NCBI GenBank assembly: GCA_958408685.1
Contig: CATYLC010000006.1
Location: 1 to 64,000 of the forward strand
Direction: 5' to 3'
Source of the DNA: an uncultured Collinsella sp.
Lineage (GTDB): Bacteria > Actinomycetota > Coriobacteriia > Coriobacteriales > Coriobacteriaceae
Length of the DNA stretch: 64,000 nt
Shown: positions 48,270 through 56,541 of the stretch, piece by piece
Layout: every line of letters begins with the position of its first letter
Numbering within the stretch: position 1 is the stretch's first letter
Notes under the pieces: generated by a model
The model's input: only the letters and a program-made list of their open reading frames with translations
Told to the model about the DNA's origin: nothing
Database searches by the model: none
Translations under genes and position numbers: made by a program

Positions 48270-49574
48270 ATGCAGACGATCTACCAGAAGATGGAAACCA
48301 CCGAACTCGATGCCGCCATCGAGGCACTCAAAGCCGAGGTTGCCGAGGTCAAGGCCAAGGGCCTGGCGCTCGACATGGCCCGCGGCAAGCCGTCGCCCTC
48401 TCAGGTGGACATCTCTCGACCCATGCTCGATATCCTCAATGCCGATGCCGATCTGCACGACGGCAACGTCGACTGCTCCAACTACGGCTGCTTTGAGGGC
48501 ATTCCCTCGGCACGCAAGCTAGCGGGGGAGTTCCTGGGTTGCCCCGCCGAGCAGACGCTTGTACTGGGTTCGTCGAGCCTGCTGATCGAGCACGATATCG
48601 CTGGCATGTTCTGGCGCTGCGGCTCGTGCGGCAGCGAGCCTTGGGAGGCTTACGAGGCCGCGCATGACGGCAAGAAGGTCAAGTTCCTGTGCTCTGTTCC
48701 CGGCTACGACCGCCACTTTGGCATCACCGCCGACCTGGGTATCGAGAACGTCCCCGTCGCGATGACCGACAACGGCCCCGACATGGACGAGGTCGAGCGC
48801 CTGGTTGCCGCCGACGACTCCATCAAGGGCATCTGGTGCGTGCCCAAGTATTCCAACCCCACGGGCATCACCTTTAGCGAGGACACTGTGCGTCGCCTGG
48901 TCGAGATGCCCACGGCCGCACCCGATTTTCGCATCTTCTGGGACAACGCCTACTGCGTGCACGACCTGTACGATGAGACCGACGAGCTCGCAAACATCTT
49001 TGACCTCGCTCGCGCGGCGGGCACCGAGGATCGCGTGGTGGCCTTTGCCTCGACGTCCAAGATCACCTTCCCGGGCGCCGGCATCGGCTTTATCGGTGCG
49101 AGTCCTGCGGTTATCGCGGAGTTCTCCAAGCGCCTGAAGGCCGGCCTTATCAGCGCCGATAAGCTCAACCAGCTGCGCCACGTGCGTTTCCTTCCCACCA
49201 TCGAGGCGGTCAGGGAGCACATGAAAAAGCACGCCGAGTTCTTGCGCCCGCGCTTTGAGGCCGTTGAGCGCAAGCTCACCGAGGGCCTGGGCGATACGGG
49301 TTGCGCCACTTGGACGCATCCCCGCGGCGGCTACTTTGTGAGCTTTGATGGTCCCGAGGGCTCGGCCCAAAAGGTCGCTGCGCTTTGTGCTGACCTGGGC
49401 GTCAAGCTCACGCCGGCCGGTGCTACCTGGCCCTATGGCAAGGACCCGCGCGATACCAACATCCGCATCGCGCCGAGCTATCCCACGGTCGAGGACCTGG
49501 AGGCCGCGCTCGATGTGCTGGTGCTGGCCGTTAAGCTTGTCGCTGCCGAGCTCGCGCGTGCCGAGCGCGCCTAA
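48270..49574 (+). CDS. MocR-type aspartate aminotransferase (PLP class I)
   Basis: 434 residues. This is the aminotransferase-only MocR-like subgroup, without an HTH domain, related to the AspT of Corynebacterium. Marks are LALDMARGKPSPSQVDISRPML near residue 35, NYGCFEGIPSARKLAGEFLG, WCVPKYSNPTGITFS, FRIFWDNAYCVHDLY and the PLP lysine in VAFASTSKITFPGAGIGF. It probably interconverts aspartate and oxaloacetate. A CGSCG cysteine pair (about residue 117) is unusual but of unknown meaning. GCGAAAGG precedes the ATG. Confidence 0.88.
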   Translation: MQTIYQKMETTELDAAIEALKAEVAEVKAKGLALDMARGKPSPSQVDISRPMLDILNADADLHDGNVDCSNYGCFEGIPSARKLAGEFLGCPAEQTLVLGSSSLLIEHDIAGMFWRCGSCGSEPWEAYEAAHDGKKVKFLCSVPGYDRHFGITADLGIENVPVAMTDNGPDMDEVERLVAADDSIKGIWCVPKYSNPTGITFSEDTVRRLVEMPTAAPDFRIFWDNAYCVHDLYDETDELANIFDLARAAGTEDRVVAFASTSKITFPGAGIGFIGASPAVIAEFSKRLKAGLISADKLNQLRHVRFLPTIEAVREHMKKHAEFLRPRFEAVERKLTEGLGDTGCATWTHPRGGYFVSFDGPEGSAQKVAALCADLGVKLTPAGATWPYGKDPRDTNIRIAPSYPTVEDLEAALDVLVLAVKLVAAELARAERA

Positions 49575-49625
49575 CGCGCGGCTTCCCGTACTATCCGCAC
49601 CTTCGATACGTAAAGGAGCATATAC

Positions 49626-49940
49626 ATGGATTTGGGTATTTCCACCAACCCCACGCCAGAGCTCTACACCATTAAGGTAACCGGCGAGATCGACATCTCT
49701 AACGCCGATAGCCTGCGCAATGCCATCGACCTGGCGCTCGAGCAGCCCACTGAGGCCGTTGAGCTCGATTTTGCCCAGGTGAGCTACATCGATTCGACGG
49801 GCATTGGCGTGCTCGTGGGCGCCGCGCACCACGCGGTCGACCACGGCAAGCGCTTTAGCTGCACCAATGTGCAGCCCCCGGTAATGCGCGTGGTTCAGCT
49901 GTTGGGTGTCGACCAGGAGATTTCGATCACCGCTGCATAA
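49626..49940 (+). CDS. STAS-domain anti-anti-sigma-factor-like protein
   Basis: 104 residues, one STAS domain like SpoIIAA/RsbV. The phosphorylatable Ser is in VSYIDSTGIGVLVGA (about residue 58). Such proteins release sigma factors from an anti-sigma kinase or act in other phospho-switches. No anti-sigma kinase or sigma factor gene lies in the window. AAAGGAGCATATAC precedes the ATG, 51 bp after the aminotransferase. Confidence 0.88.
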   Translation: MDLGISTNPTPELYTIKVTGEIDISNADSLRNAIDLALEQPTEAVELDFAQVSYIDSTGIGVLVGAAHHAVDHGKRFSCTNVQPPVMRVVQLLGVDQEISITAA

Positions 49941-50012
49941 TCTTTGCCCCCAAAAGGGCGTGCCGTTTGGCATATGTTTGTGATGCGCTCGGACGTTTTG
50001 GCGTCCGGGCGC

Positions 50013-50018
50013 TATACT
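50013..50018 (+). promoter_or_regulatory. Candidate -10 box of the tat operon
   Basis: TATACT, 75 bp before the tatA start, just after a GGACGTTTTGGCGTCC hairpin at 49991-50006. Confidence 0.35.
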
Positions 50019-50093
50019 TGACCGAATGAATAGACGAGTTCCGGCCGAATGGCGCGGTGCGGGCTCGACTCACATCGAGCCTTGGAGGTATGT

Positions 50094-50645
50094 GTGTTTG
50101 GTATTGGAGAGGGTGAGCTCGCGATCATCGTGGTCTTCGGCTTTTTGCTGTTTGGCCCGGATAAGCTCCCGCAGATGGGCCGCACGATCGGCCGTGCCAT
50201 CCGTCAGTTCCGCGAGACGCAGGAAAAGATGACGGCCGTTGTTCAGTCTGAGATTATCGATCCGGTAAGTGAGGCCGCTTCGGCACCGGTCAAGCCCAAG
50301 AAGACTGCCGTCGATGACGATTCCGATGCGGACAAGGATGCCGCCGAGACGGCAGCGCCCGCCAAGAAGGAGACCTTTGCCGAGCGCCGTGCCCGCCTTG
50401 CTGCCGAGAAGGCCGCGAGCGAGGCTGCCGCCGAGGGCGAGGGTGCTGCTGAGGAGGCCGAGGGTGCCGAGCCTGCCGCTGCCGCCGAGCCTGTCGTCGA
50501 GCCCGAGCCGGTAGAGCCCACGACGGCCGACCTCTACGCCCGTCGTCCCCGCAAGCGCAAGGCCGTCGTCGACCAGCTCGCCCGCGAGCTCGAGGCCGAG
50601 GACGACGCCGCTGCCGCCGACGCCTCGAAGGGAGGCGATGAGTAA
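50094..50645 (+). CDS. tatA: Twin-arginine translocase subunit TatA/TatB
   Basis: 183 residues. The N-terminal helix and Tat motif are classical: GEGELAIIVVFGFLLFGPDKLPQMG, then an amphipathic helix (RTIGRAIRQFRETQEKM). The rest is a long Glu/Ala/Pro-rich acidic tail (about residues 60-160) ending in a basic patch, longer than usual TatA, so it may act as a TatB-like or bifunctional TatA. I chose the GTG at 50094 with TGGAGG 6 bp upstream; the ATG frame start at 50049 would put extra polar residues before the helix. The stop overlaps the tatC start by 1 bp. Confidence 0.9.
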   Translation: MFGIGEGELAIIVVFGFLLFGPDKLPQMGRTIGRAIRQFRETQEKMTAVVQSEIIDPVSEAASAPVKPKKTAVDDDSDADKDAAETAAPAKKETFAERRARLAAEKAASEAAAEGEGAAEEAEGAEPAAAAEPVVEPEPVEPTTADLYARRPRKRKAVVDQLARELEAEDDAAAADASKGGDE

Positions 50646-51436
50646 TGCCTATCGGACCTGCGCGCATGCCGCTCTTCGATCACCTGGGAGAGCTCCGTCG
50701 CCGCCTGACTATCGTGGTCGTATCGGTGTTTGCCGCCGCCATCGTGCTGTATTTCGCCACGCCCGTGGTGCTCGACATCCTGGAAGACCCCATCCGCTCC
50801 TTTGTGCCGGACGGTAAGTTCTACATCACCACCACGCTCGGCGGCTTTGGCCTGCGCTTCTCGCTGGCCATCAAGATGGCCGTGGTCATGTGCACGCCCA
50901 TGATCATCTGGCAGATTCTGGCATTTTTCCTGCCGGCACTGCGTCCCAACGAGCGCAAATGGGTCGTGCCCACGGTGCTCGCCTCGACGGTGCTGTTCTT
51001 CCTGGGCGCCATCTTCTGCTATTTCATCATCATCCCGGCGGGCTTTGAGTGGCTTATCGGCGAGACCTCGGCCGTCGCCACGGCGCTGCCCGACCTGGAG
51101 AACTACGTCAACATGGAGCTGCTCTTTATGATCGGCTTTGGCGTGGCGTTTGAGCTGCCGCTCATCATCTTTTACCTGTCCGTCTTCCACATCGTGTCCT
51201 ACGCGGCCTTCCGCGGCGCCTGGCGCTACGTGTACGTGGGCCTGCTTGTGGGCTCGGCTGTGATTACGCCCGACGGCTCGCCCGTTACGCTGGGCCTCAT
51301 GTACGGTGCCCTGCTCTCGCTCTACGAGATTTCGCTCGCCATTGCCCGCGTGGTCATTACCGCGCGCGAGGGCAAGGAGGGCTTGTTTGTGAGCCGTCTG
51401 GACCTGTTCTCGGACGATGAGGACGACGAGGAGTAA
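50645..51436 (+). CDS. tatC: Twin-arginine translocase subunit TatC
   Basis: 263 residues, six predicted membrane segments. Family marks are MPLFDHLGELRRRLTIVVVSV at the start, then a conserved Phe-Leu-Pro-Ala-Leu loop (FFLPALRPNERKW) and GFGVAFELPLIIFYL. TatC recognises twin-arginine signal peptides. The ATG at 50645 overlaps the tatA stop (TAATG); MPLFDHL at 50669 is an alternative. Followed 6 bp later by hypA, suggesting links to export of metalloenzymes such as hydrogenases. Confidence 0.95.
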   Translation: MPIGPARMPLFDHLGELRRRLTIVVVSVFAAAIVLYFATPVVLDILEDPIRSFVPDGKFYITTTLGGFGLRFSLAIKMAVVMCTPMIIWQILAFFLPALRPNERKWVVPTVLASTVLFFLGAIFCYFIIIPAGFEWLIGETSAVATALPDLENYVNMELLFMIGFGVAFELPLIIFYLSVFHIVSYAAFRGAWRYVYVGLLVGSAVITPDGSPVTLGLMYGALLSLYEISLAIARVVITAREGKEGLFVSRLDLFSDDEDDEE

Positions 51437-51442
51437 ATCGGT

Positions 51443-51799
51443 ATGCACGAGGTTGGCATTGTCAACGGCATACTCGATACAGTGATTCGCGCGGCGCGTG
51501 GGGCGGGGGCCTCGCGCGCCGTTTTGGTAACGCTGCGTATCGGGGATATGACCGAAGTTGTGCGCGAGGCGCTCGACTTTGCGTGGGAGACATTTCGCGA
51601 TGAGGACCCGCTCACGCGAGGCTGCGAGCTTGCCGTGGAGGAAGTCCATCCACAAAGCGAGTGTCTGGACTGCGGCGAGGTTTTCGACCACGATCGCTTC
51701 CACTGTCGCTGTCCCCAGTGTGGTGGTGCCAACGTGCGCCTGCTGCACGGTCGCGAGCTTGACATCGCGAGTATCGAAATCGAAACCCCCGACGATTAG
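51443..51799 (+). CDS. hypA: Hydrogenase nickel metallochaperone HypA
   Basis: 118 residues. The nickel-binding N-terminus MHEVGIVNGILD is intact, and the zinc site has two CxxC pairs (CLDCGEVF and CRCPQCGG, about 71-94). HypA and HypB deliver nickel to [NiFe]-hydrogenases or urease. It starts 6 bp after tatC and is followed 55 bp later by hypB. No hydrogenase structural genes are in this window. Confidence 0.92.
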   Translation: MHEVGIVNGILDTVIRAARGAGASRAVLVTLRIGDMTEVVREALDFAWETFRDEDPLTRGCELAVEEVHPQSECLDCGEVFDHDRFHCRCPQCGGANVRLLHGRELDIASIEIETPDD

Positions 51800-51854
51800 C
51801 TCGCTGGCCATCTGTTGATGGGGTATAAAGGGGCCAAAGTAAGGAGTGCCGAGT

Positions 51855-52538
51855 ATGGCCGAGAAAACGATTGATATCGCGTCGCCGATTCTGTCGCGCA
51901 ATGAGCGCCTGGCAGATCAGCTGCGTCAACGATTTAATGAGACAAACACCTATGTGATCAATGTGCTGTCGAGCCCCGGTTCGGGCAAGACCACCACGAT
52001 CCTGGGCACCAACGAGCGTCTGCGCGACAAGGCCGGCCTGCACTGCGCCGTCATCGAGGGCGATATTGCCTCGGATGTCGACGCCATCACCATGAAGGAA
52101 GCCGGCATGCCCGCCATCCAGATCAACACAGGCGGCCTGTGCCACCTCGAGGGCAACATGATCATGGAGGCCGTTGACGCGTTCGACCAGGCCGTCGGTC
52201 TGGAGAACATCGACGTCATTTTTATCGAAAACGTGGGCAACTTGGTCTGCCCGGTCGACTTTGACCTGGGTGAGAACCTGTCCATCATGATTCTCTCGGT
52301 GCCCGAGGGCGACGACAAGCCCATCAAGTACCCGGGCATCTTCCAGCACGCCGGCGCGCAGCTGCTCAATAAGGTCGACGTGGCCCCGGCTTTCGATTTT
52401 GACATGGATAGGTATACTAAGACACTCGATGACCTCAATCCGCAGGCGCCGCGGTTTGCCGTGAGCGCGCGCAAGGGCGAGGGCATGGATGCCTGGTGCG
52501 ATTGGCTCATCGGGCAGATCGAGCAAGCAAGGGCGTAA
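51855..52538 (+). CDS. hypB: Hydrogenase nickel-incorporation GTPase HypB
   Basis: 227 residues. The P-loop is VLSSPGSGKTTTILG (about 38-52); VIEGDIASDVDA, NTGGLCHLEGNM (metal Cys and His), VIFIENVGNLVCPVDFDLG and NKVDVAPAF complete the GTPase. The His-rich and CxxCGC N-terminal nickel-storage regions of some HypB proteins are absent. I chose the ATG at 51855 with AAGGAG upstream. Works with HypA. Confidence 0.95.
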   Translation: MAEKTIDIASPILSRNERLADQLRQRFNETNTYVINVLSSPGSGKTTTILGTNERLRDKAGLHCAVIEGDIASDVDAITMKEAGMPAIQINTGGLCHLEGNMIMEAVDAFDQAVGLENIDVIFIENVGNLVCPVDFDLGENLSIMILSVPEGDDKPIKYPGIFQHAGAQLLNKVDVAPAFDFDMDRYTKTLDDLNPQAPRFAVSARKGEGMDAWCDWLIGQIEQARA

Positions 52539-52592
52539 ATCGGTCGCCATACGGGCGGGCGTAGCCGCAGAGACACGAGATAGGAGCCTCTT

Positions 52593-55187
52593 TTGAAGCT
52601 CATCATCGCCGAGAAAAACGACGCTGCGCGTCAGATCGCCGAGCGTCTGTCCACGGGTAAACCCAAAAAGGATAAGGTGTACAACACCGCCATCTACCGT
52701 TTTGAGTGGAAGGGCGAGGAGTGCGTGACCATCGGCCTGGCCGGTCACATCCTTGCGCCCGATTTTTGCGACAGCGTGCTGTTCGATAAAAAGCTGGGCT
52801 GGTATTCGGTTACTGAGGACGGCGAGATGCTGCCGGCCGACATGCCCGATGGCCTGGCTCGTCCGCCTTACGACACCAAGCGCAAGCCGTTTCTTGCCGA
52901 CGGTATCTCCATCAAGGGCTGGAAGCTCGAGAGCCTGCCGTATCTCACCTGGGCGCCCGTCATTAAGCTGCCGGCCGAGAAGGAGCTCATTCGCTCGCTC
53001 AAGAACCTTGCCAAGAAGTCCGACAGTGTCATCATCGCTACGGACTTCGATCGCGAGGGCGAACTGATCGGTTCGGACGCCCTCAACAAGGTGCGCGAGG
53101 TTGCGCCGGACTTGCCGGTTGCCCGCGCCCAGTATTCTTCGTTTACCAAGGCCGAGATCACGCAGGCCTTCGATAATCTCGTCTCGCTCGACCAGAATCT
53201 GGCCGACGCCGGCGAGAGCCGCCAGCACATCGACCTTATCTGGGGCGCGGTGCTCACGCGCTATCTGACGCTCGCCAAGTTTGGCGGCTTTGGCAACGTG
53301 CGCTCCGCCGGCCGCGTGCAGACGCCGACGCTTGCCCTGGTGGTCGAGCGCGAGCGCGAGCGCATGGCGTTTGTGCCCGAGGACTATTGGCAGATCCGCG
53401 GTATGGGTGCCGCGCAGGGTGCTGCCGAGGACGACCGCTTTAAGATTGCGCACAAGACGGCACGCTTTACCGACAAGGATGCTGCCGAGACGGCATACGG
53501 CCATGTCGACGGCGTTACGACGGCAACCGTCGCCGCGGTGACCAAGCGCTCACGCAAGCAGCAGCCACCCACGCCGTTTGCGACCACCTCGCTGCAGGCT
53601 GCCGCCGCAGCCGAGGGCATCTCGCCTGCGCGTACCATGCGCATCGCCGAGTCCCTCTACATGGCGGGCCTCATCAGCTACCCGCGTGTCGACAACACCG
53701 TGTACCCCGCGACGCTCGATCTGGGCGCCGTGGTGAGCGACCTGGCAAAGATCAACCCGGCGCTGGCGCCCGTGTGCAAAAAGGTGCTCGCCGGCCCCAT
53801 GAAGCCCACGCGCGGCAAAGTCGAGACCACCGACCACCCGCCTATCTACCCCACGGGCGAGGGCGATCCGTCCACGCTTGATGGCGGCCAACGCAAACTC
53901 TACGATCTTATCGCCCGCCGCTTCCTGGCGACGCTTATGGGTCCCGCGACCATCGAGAACACCAAGCTCGAGCTCGACGTGAACGGTGAGCCGTTCGTGG
54001 CTTCGGGCGATGTGCTCGTGACCCCGGGTTTCCGCGAGGCATACCCGTACGGACTCAAGCGCGACGAGCAGATGCCGCCGCTGGAGCAGGGCGATACGGT
54101 TGATGTGTTCGACATTAAGCTCGAGGCAAAGCAGACCGAGCCGCCCGCACGCTACAGCCAGGGTAAACTCGTGCAGGAGATGGAGAAGCGCGGCTTGGGC
54201 ACCAAGTCCACGCGCGCGAGCATCATCGAGCGCCTGTACGCCGTGCGCTACCTCAAAAACGATCCCGTGGAGCCGAGTCAGCTGGGCATCGCCATCATCG
54301 ATGCGCTGACGCAGTTTGCCCCGCGCATCACGAGCCCCGATATGACCAGCGAGCTCGACGGCGACATGACCCGCGTCGAGCGCGGCGAGGACACCGAAGA
54401 GCATGTCGTGACGCACTCGCGCGCACTGCTGGCCGGCGTGCTCGACGAGCTGCTCAAGCACACGCAGGAGTTGGGCGACGCCATCAGCGACGCCGTCACG
54501 GCCGATGCACGCGTGGGCGCTTGCCCCAAGTGCGGCAAGGACCTGGTTATGAAGACGAGCGCCAAGACCCGTGGCAGCTTCATTGGCTGCATGGGCTGGC
54601 CCGACTGCGATGTGACCTATCCGGTGCCGAGCGGCGTCAAGGTGAGCCCGCTCGAGGGCGAGGCGGCCGTGTGCCCCGAGTGCGGCGCGCCGCGCATTAA
54701 GTGCCAGCCGTTCCGCCAGAAGGCCTTCGAGATTTGCGTGAACCCCACGTGCCCCACCAACTACGAGCCTGACCTTAAGGTGGGCGAGTGCAAGGTGTGT
54801 GCCGAGGCCGGACGCCATGGCGACCTGATCGCGCACAAGAGCGAGAAGAGCGGCAAGCGTTTTATCCGCTGCACCAACTATGACGATTGCGGCGTGAGCT
54901 ATCCTCTGCCGGCGCGCGGTAAGCTCGAGGCGACGGGTGAGACCTGCCCCGAGTGCGGCGCCCCCATCGTGGTGGTCAACACGGCGCGCGGCCCGTGGCG
55001 TATCTGCGTCAACATGGACTGCCCGACCAAGGAGAAGAAGCTCGCCCGCGGCCGCAAGACCACGACCAAGGCGAGCACGGCAAAGAAGACGACGGCGGCC
55101 AAGAAGACGACGGCTAAGAAAGCCACTGCCGCCAAGAAGGCGACCGCGAAGAAGTCGACTGCCAAGAAAGCAGCCGCCGACAAGTAA
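52593..55187 (+). CDS. topA: Type IA DNA topoisomerase I, archaeal-type, with zinc ribbons and basic tail
   Basis: 864 residues. The Toprim domain has MKLIIAEKNDAARQIA with its Glu and ATDFDREGELIG with the acidic DxDxE. The catalytic Tyr lies in AGLISYPRVDNTVYP (about residue 362), where the usual bacterial form is YxRTDS. Overall motif spelling is like archaeal topoisomerase I. Four C-terminal zinc-ribbon segments (CPKCGKDL, CPECGAPRIKC, CKVCAEAG, CPECGAP; about 640-810) precede a Lys/Ala/Thr tail (about 825-864) like histone H1. It relaxes negatively supercoiled DNA. TTG start at 52593, with TAGGAG 6 bp upstream. Confidence 0.92.
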   Translation: MKLIIAEKNDAARQIAERLSTGKPKKDKVYNTAIYRFEWKGEECVTIGLAGHILAPDFCDSVLFDKKLGWYSVTEDGEMLPADMPDGLARPPYDTKRKPFLADGISIKGWKLESLPYLTWAPVIKLPAEKELIRSLKNLAKKSDSVIIATDFDREGELIGSDALNKVREVAPDLPVARAQYSSFTKAEITQAFDNLVSLDQNLADAGESRQHIDLIWGAVLTRYLTLAKFGGFGNVRSAGRVQTPTLALVVERERERMAFVPEDYWQIRGMGAAQGAAEDDRFKIAHKTARFTDKDAAETAYGHVDGVTTATVAAVTKRSRKQQPPTPFATTSLQAAAAAEGISPARTMRIAESLYMAGLISYPRVDNTVYPATLDLGAVVSDLAKINPALAPVCKKVLAGPMKPTRGKVETTDHPPIYPTGEGDPSTLDGGQRKLYDLIARRFLATLMGPATIENTKLELDVNGEPFVASGDVLVTPGFREAYPYGLKRDEQMPPLEQGDTVDVFDIKLEAKQTEPPARYSQGKLVQEMEKRGLGTKSTRASIIERLYAVRYLKNDPVEPSQLGIAIIDALTQFAPRITSPDMTSELDGDMTRVERGEDTEEHVVTHSRALLAGVLDELLKHTQELGDAISDAVTADARVGACPKCGKDLVMKTSAKTRGSFIGCMGWPDCDVTYPVPSGVKVSPLEGEAAVCPECGAPRIKCQPFRQKAFEICVNPTCPTNYEPDLKVGECKVCAEAGRHGDLIAHKSEKSGKRFIRCTNYDDCGVSYPLPARGKLEATGETCPECGAPIVVVNTARGPWRICVNMDCPTKEKKLARGRKTTTKASTAKKTTAAKKTTAKKATAAKKATAKKSTAKKAAADK

Positions 55188-55216
55188 CGGCGCAGTCGGA
55201 ACATTGACTAAAACAA

Positions 55217-55253
55217 AAACGAGCGAGGACCTCAAAATCCTCGCTCGTTTTTT
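55217..55253 (+). terminator. topA terminator
   Basis: A 13-bp perfect stem (AAACGAGCGAGGA, 55217-55229, with 55238-55250), followed by T. Confidence 0.95.
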
Positions 55254-55258
55254 TATCT

Positions 55259-55312
55259 GGCAGTTAGGGACGTTCCTTTTCTGCCGGCAGTTTAGGAACG
55301 TCCCTAACTGCC
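55259..55312. repeat. REP-like palindrome, 'GGCAGTTAGGGACGTTCC' family, copy 1
   Basis: An 18-bp perfect inverted repeat (55259-55276 with 55295-55312) around TTTTCTGCCGGCAGTTTA. It lies just downstream of the zinc-ribbon gene. Confidence 0.9.
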
Positions 55313-55332
55313 GGCTCGGGAACGACAAAGCG

Positions 55333-56316
55333 CTAGTTCACTTCGACGGGTTTGGCGCCGGGGTAGCGCTCCTCAAAGTCTAGGCGGTACTTATTGTCAT
55401 TGGTGCCCGCCACGTTGTCGCGCGACAGCGGCGCCACGATCTCATTCTTGTGATCCGCAGGCTTGGTGTATTTCAGGCTGATCTCCCAGGCATCACAGAT
55501 TGCGTCAATGCGGTGATCCAGGTCGTCATACAGGGCAACGATGTCTTTCCAGGAACTGTAGTTCTTAGAGCTCGTCGGGACGTCCAGGTCCTCGACGATG
55601 TCGTAATACTGCTCGATGGTGTCCTCTGTGCGCTCGGCGACGTCGGCGAGATTTTGACGGGTGGTGCGATCTTCTTCCAGATAGCTGCCGTTGAAGTTCT
55701 GCGCGCAGCCACGGACGTAGTTGTCGAGGTCTTCGAGCAAGTCGTAGTATTCGCTCAGTCGGCGGTAGAGATTCTGCTCGGAGAGCGTTGCTTCGCCGCC
55801 ATCCTCGTCGTCATCGTCATCATCGTCGTACAGGCTGTTGGGATCGCCGAGAGGCTTTAGGTCATCGTCGTCGACGTCATGGTGCAGCTTAGCTACCTCG
55901 GCAGTCGTCTGCGTGGCGGCGTTGTCGAAAGGCTTGATCACAAAGAAAACGACCAGGGCGATGATGATCGCCACCAGCACAACAATAACGGCGATAAGCG
56001 GCCCGGTGCCGCTCTTTTTGGGAGCGGGGGTCTGTGGCGAAGCGGGCGTGTATGCGGGAGCCGGCTCCTGTTGGGGCGAGCCGCTCGCGACGGGTATGCG
56101 CTGCGTGGTCTCGACGGCCGCAGGGCTTGCGGCGGGGTCGGGGCGATAGGCGAGGGGGTCGTCCGCCTTGGCTTGCGGCGTATCAAGGGAGCCGGTCTGC
56201 TCAAAAGCGGGCTGGCTATCGCTCGCGGTTGTTTGCTCAACGGGTGCACCGCACGAGGTGCAGAACTTGGCATTATCTGCAAGAAGCTTGCCGCACGAGG
56301 CGCAATACCGAGACAT
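55333..56316 (-). CDS. Zinc-ribbon membrane protein, unknown
   Basis: 327 residues. An N-terminal zinc ribbon (YCASCGKLLADNAKFCTSCGAP, residues 3-24) is followed by a Pro/Ala/Ser-rich linker, one membrane helix (LIAVIVVLVAIIIALVVFFVI, about 105-125), an acidic Asp-rich stretch (about 150-170) and a helical extracytoplasmic domain. Zinc-ribbon-plus-helix proteins of this sort are common in Coriobacteriia; function unknown. I chose the ATG at 56316, with AAAGGAG upstream. The gene lies between two copies of one REP-like palindrome. Confidence 0.78.
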   Translation of the reverse strand: MSRYCASCGKLLADNAKFCTSCGAPVEQTTASDSQPAFEQTGSLDTPQAKADDPLAYRPDPAASPAAVETTQRIPVASGSPQQEPAPAYTPASPQTPAPKKSGTGPLIAVIVVLVAIIIALVVFFVIKPFDNAATQTTAEVAKLHHDVDDDDLKPLGDPNSLYDDDDDDDEDGGEATLSEQNLYRRLSEYYDLLEDLDNYVRGCAQNFNGSYLEEDRTTRQNLADVAERTEDTIEQYYDIVEDLDVPTSSKNYSSWKDIVALYDDLDHRIDAICDAWEISLKYTKPADHKNEIVAPLSRDNVAGTNDNKYRLDFEERYPGAKPVEVN

Positions 56317-56375
56317 TGCCACTCCTTTCGCCACATTTCAATGCAATACGACGATTATACCCAGCACCCCAAAAA

Positions 56376-56432
56376 GCCGGCAGTTGGGGACGTTCCTTTT
56401 CTGCCGGCAGTTTAGGAACGTCCCTAACTGCC
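56376..56432. repeat. REP-like palindrome, 'GGCAGTTAGGGACGTTCC' family, copy 2
   Basis: GGCAGTTGGGGACGTTCC (56379-56396) pairs with GGAACGTCCCTAACTGCC (56415-56432) around the same TTTTCTGCCGGCAGTTTA loop as copy 1. Same orientation as copy 1, on the other side of the zinc-ribbon gene. Confidence 0.9.
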
Positions 56433-56541
56433 ACCTGAGTAGCCATTGGCTAGGTGGGATTTGGGACGCGCCGAGCACTGGGGTATCATGGCTTGGTTGA
56501 TATATCTGCATTTACGCGCCTTGTAGGAAGGGGCTGCGCCC

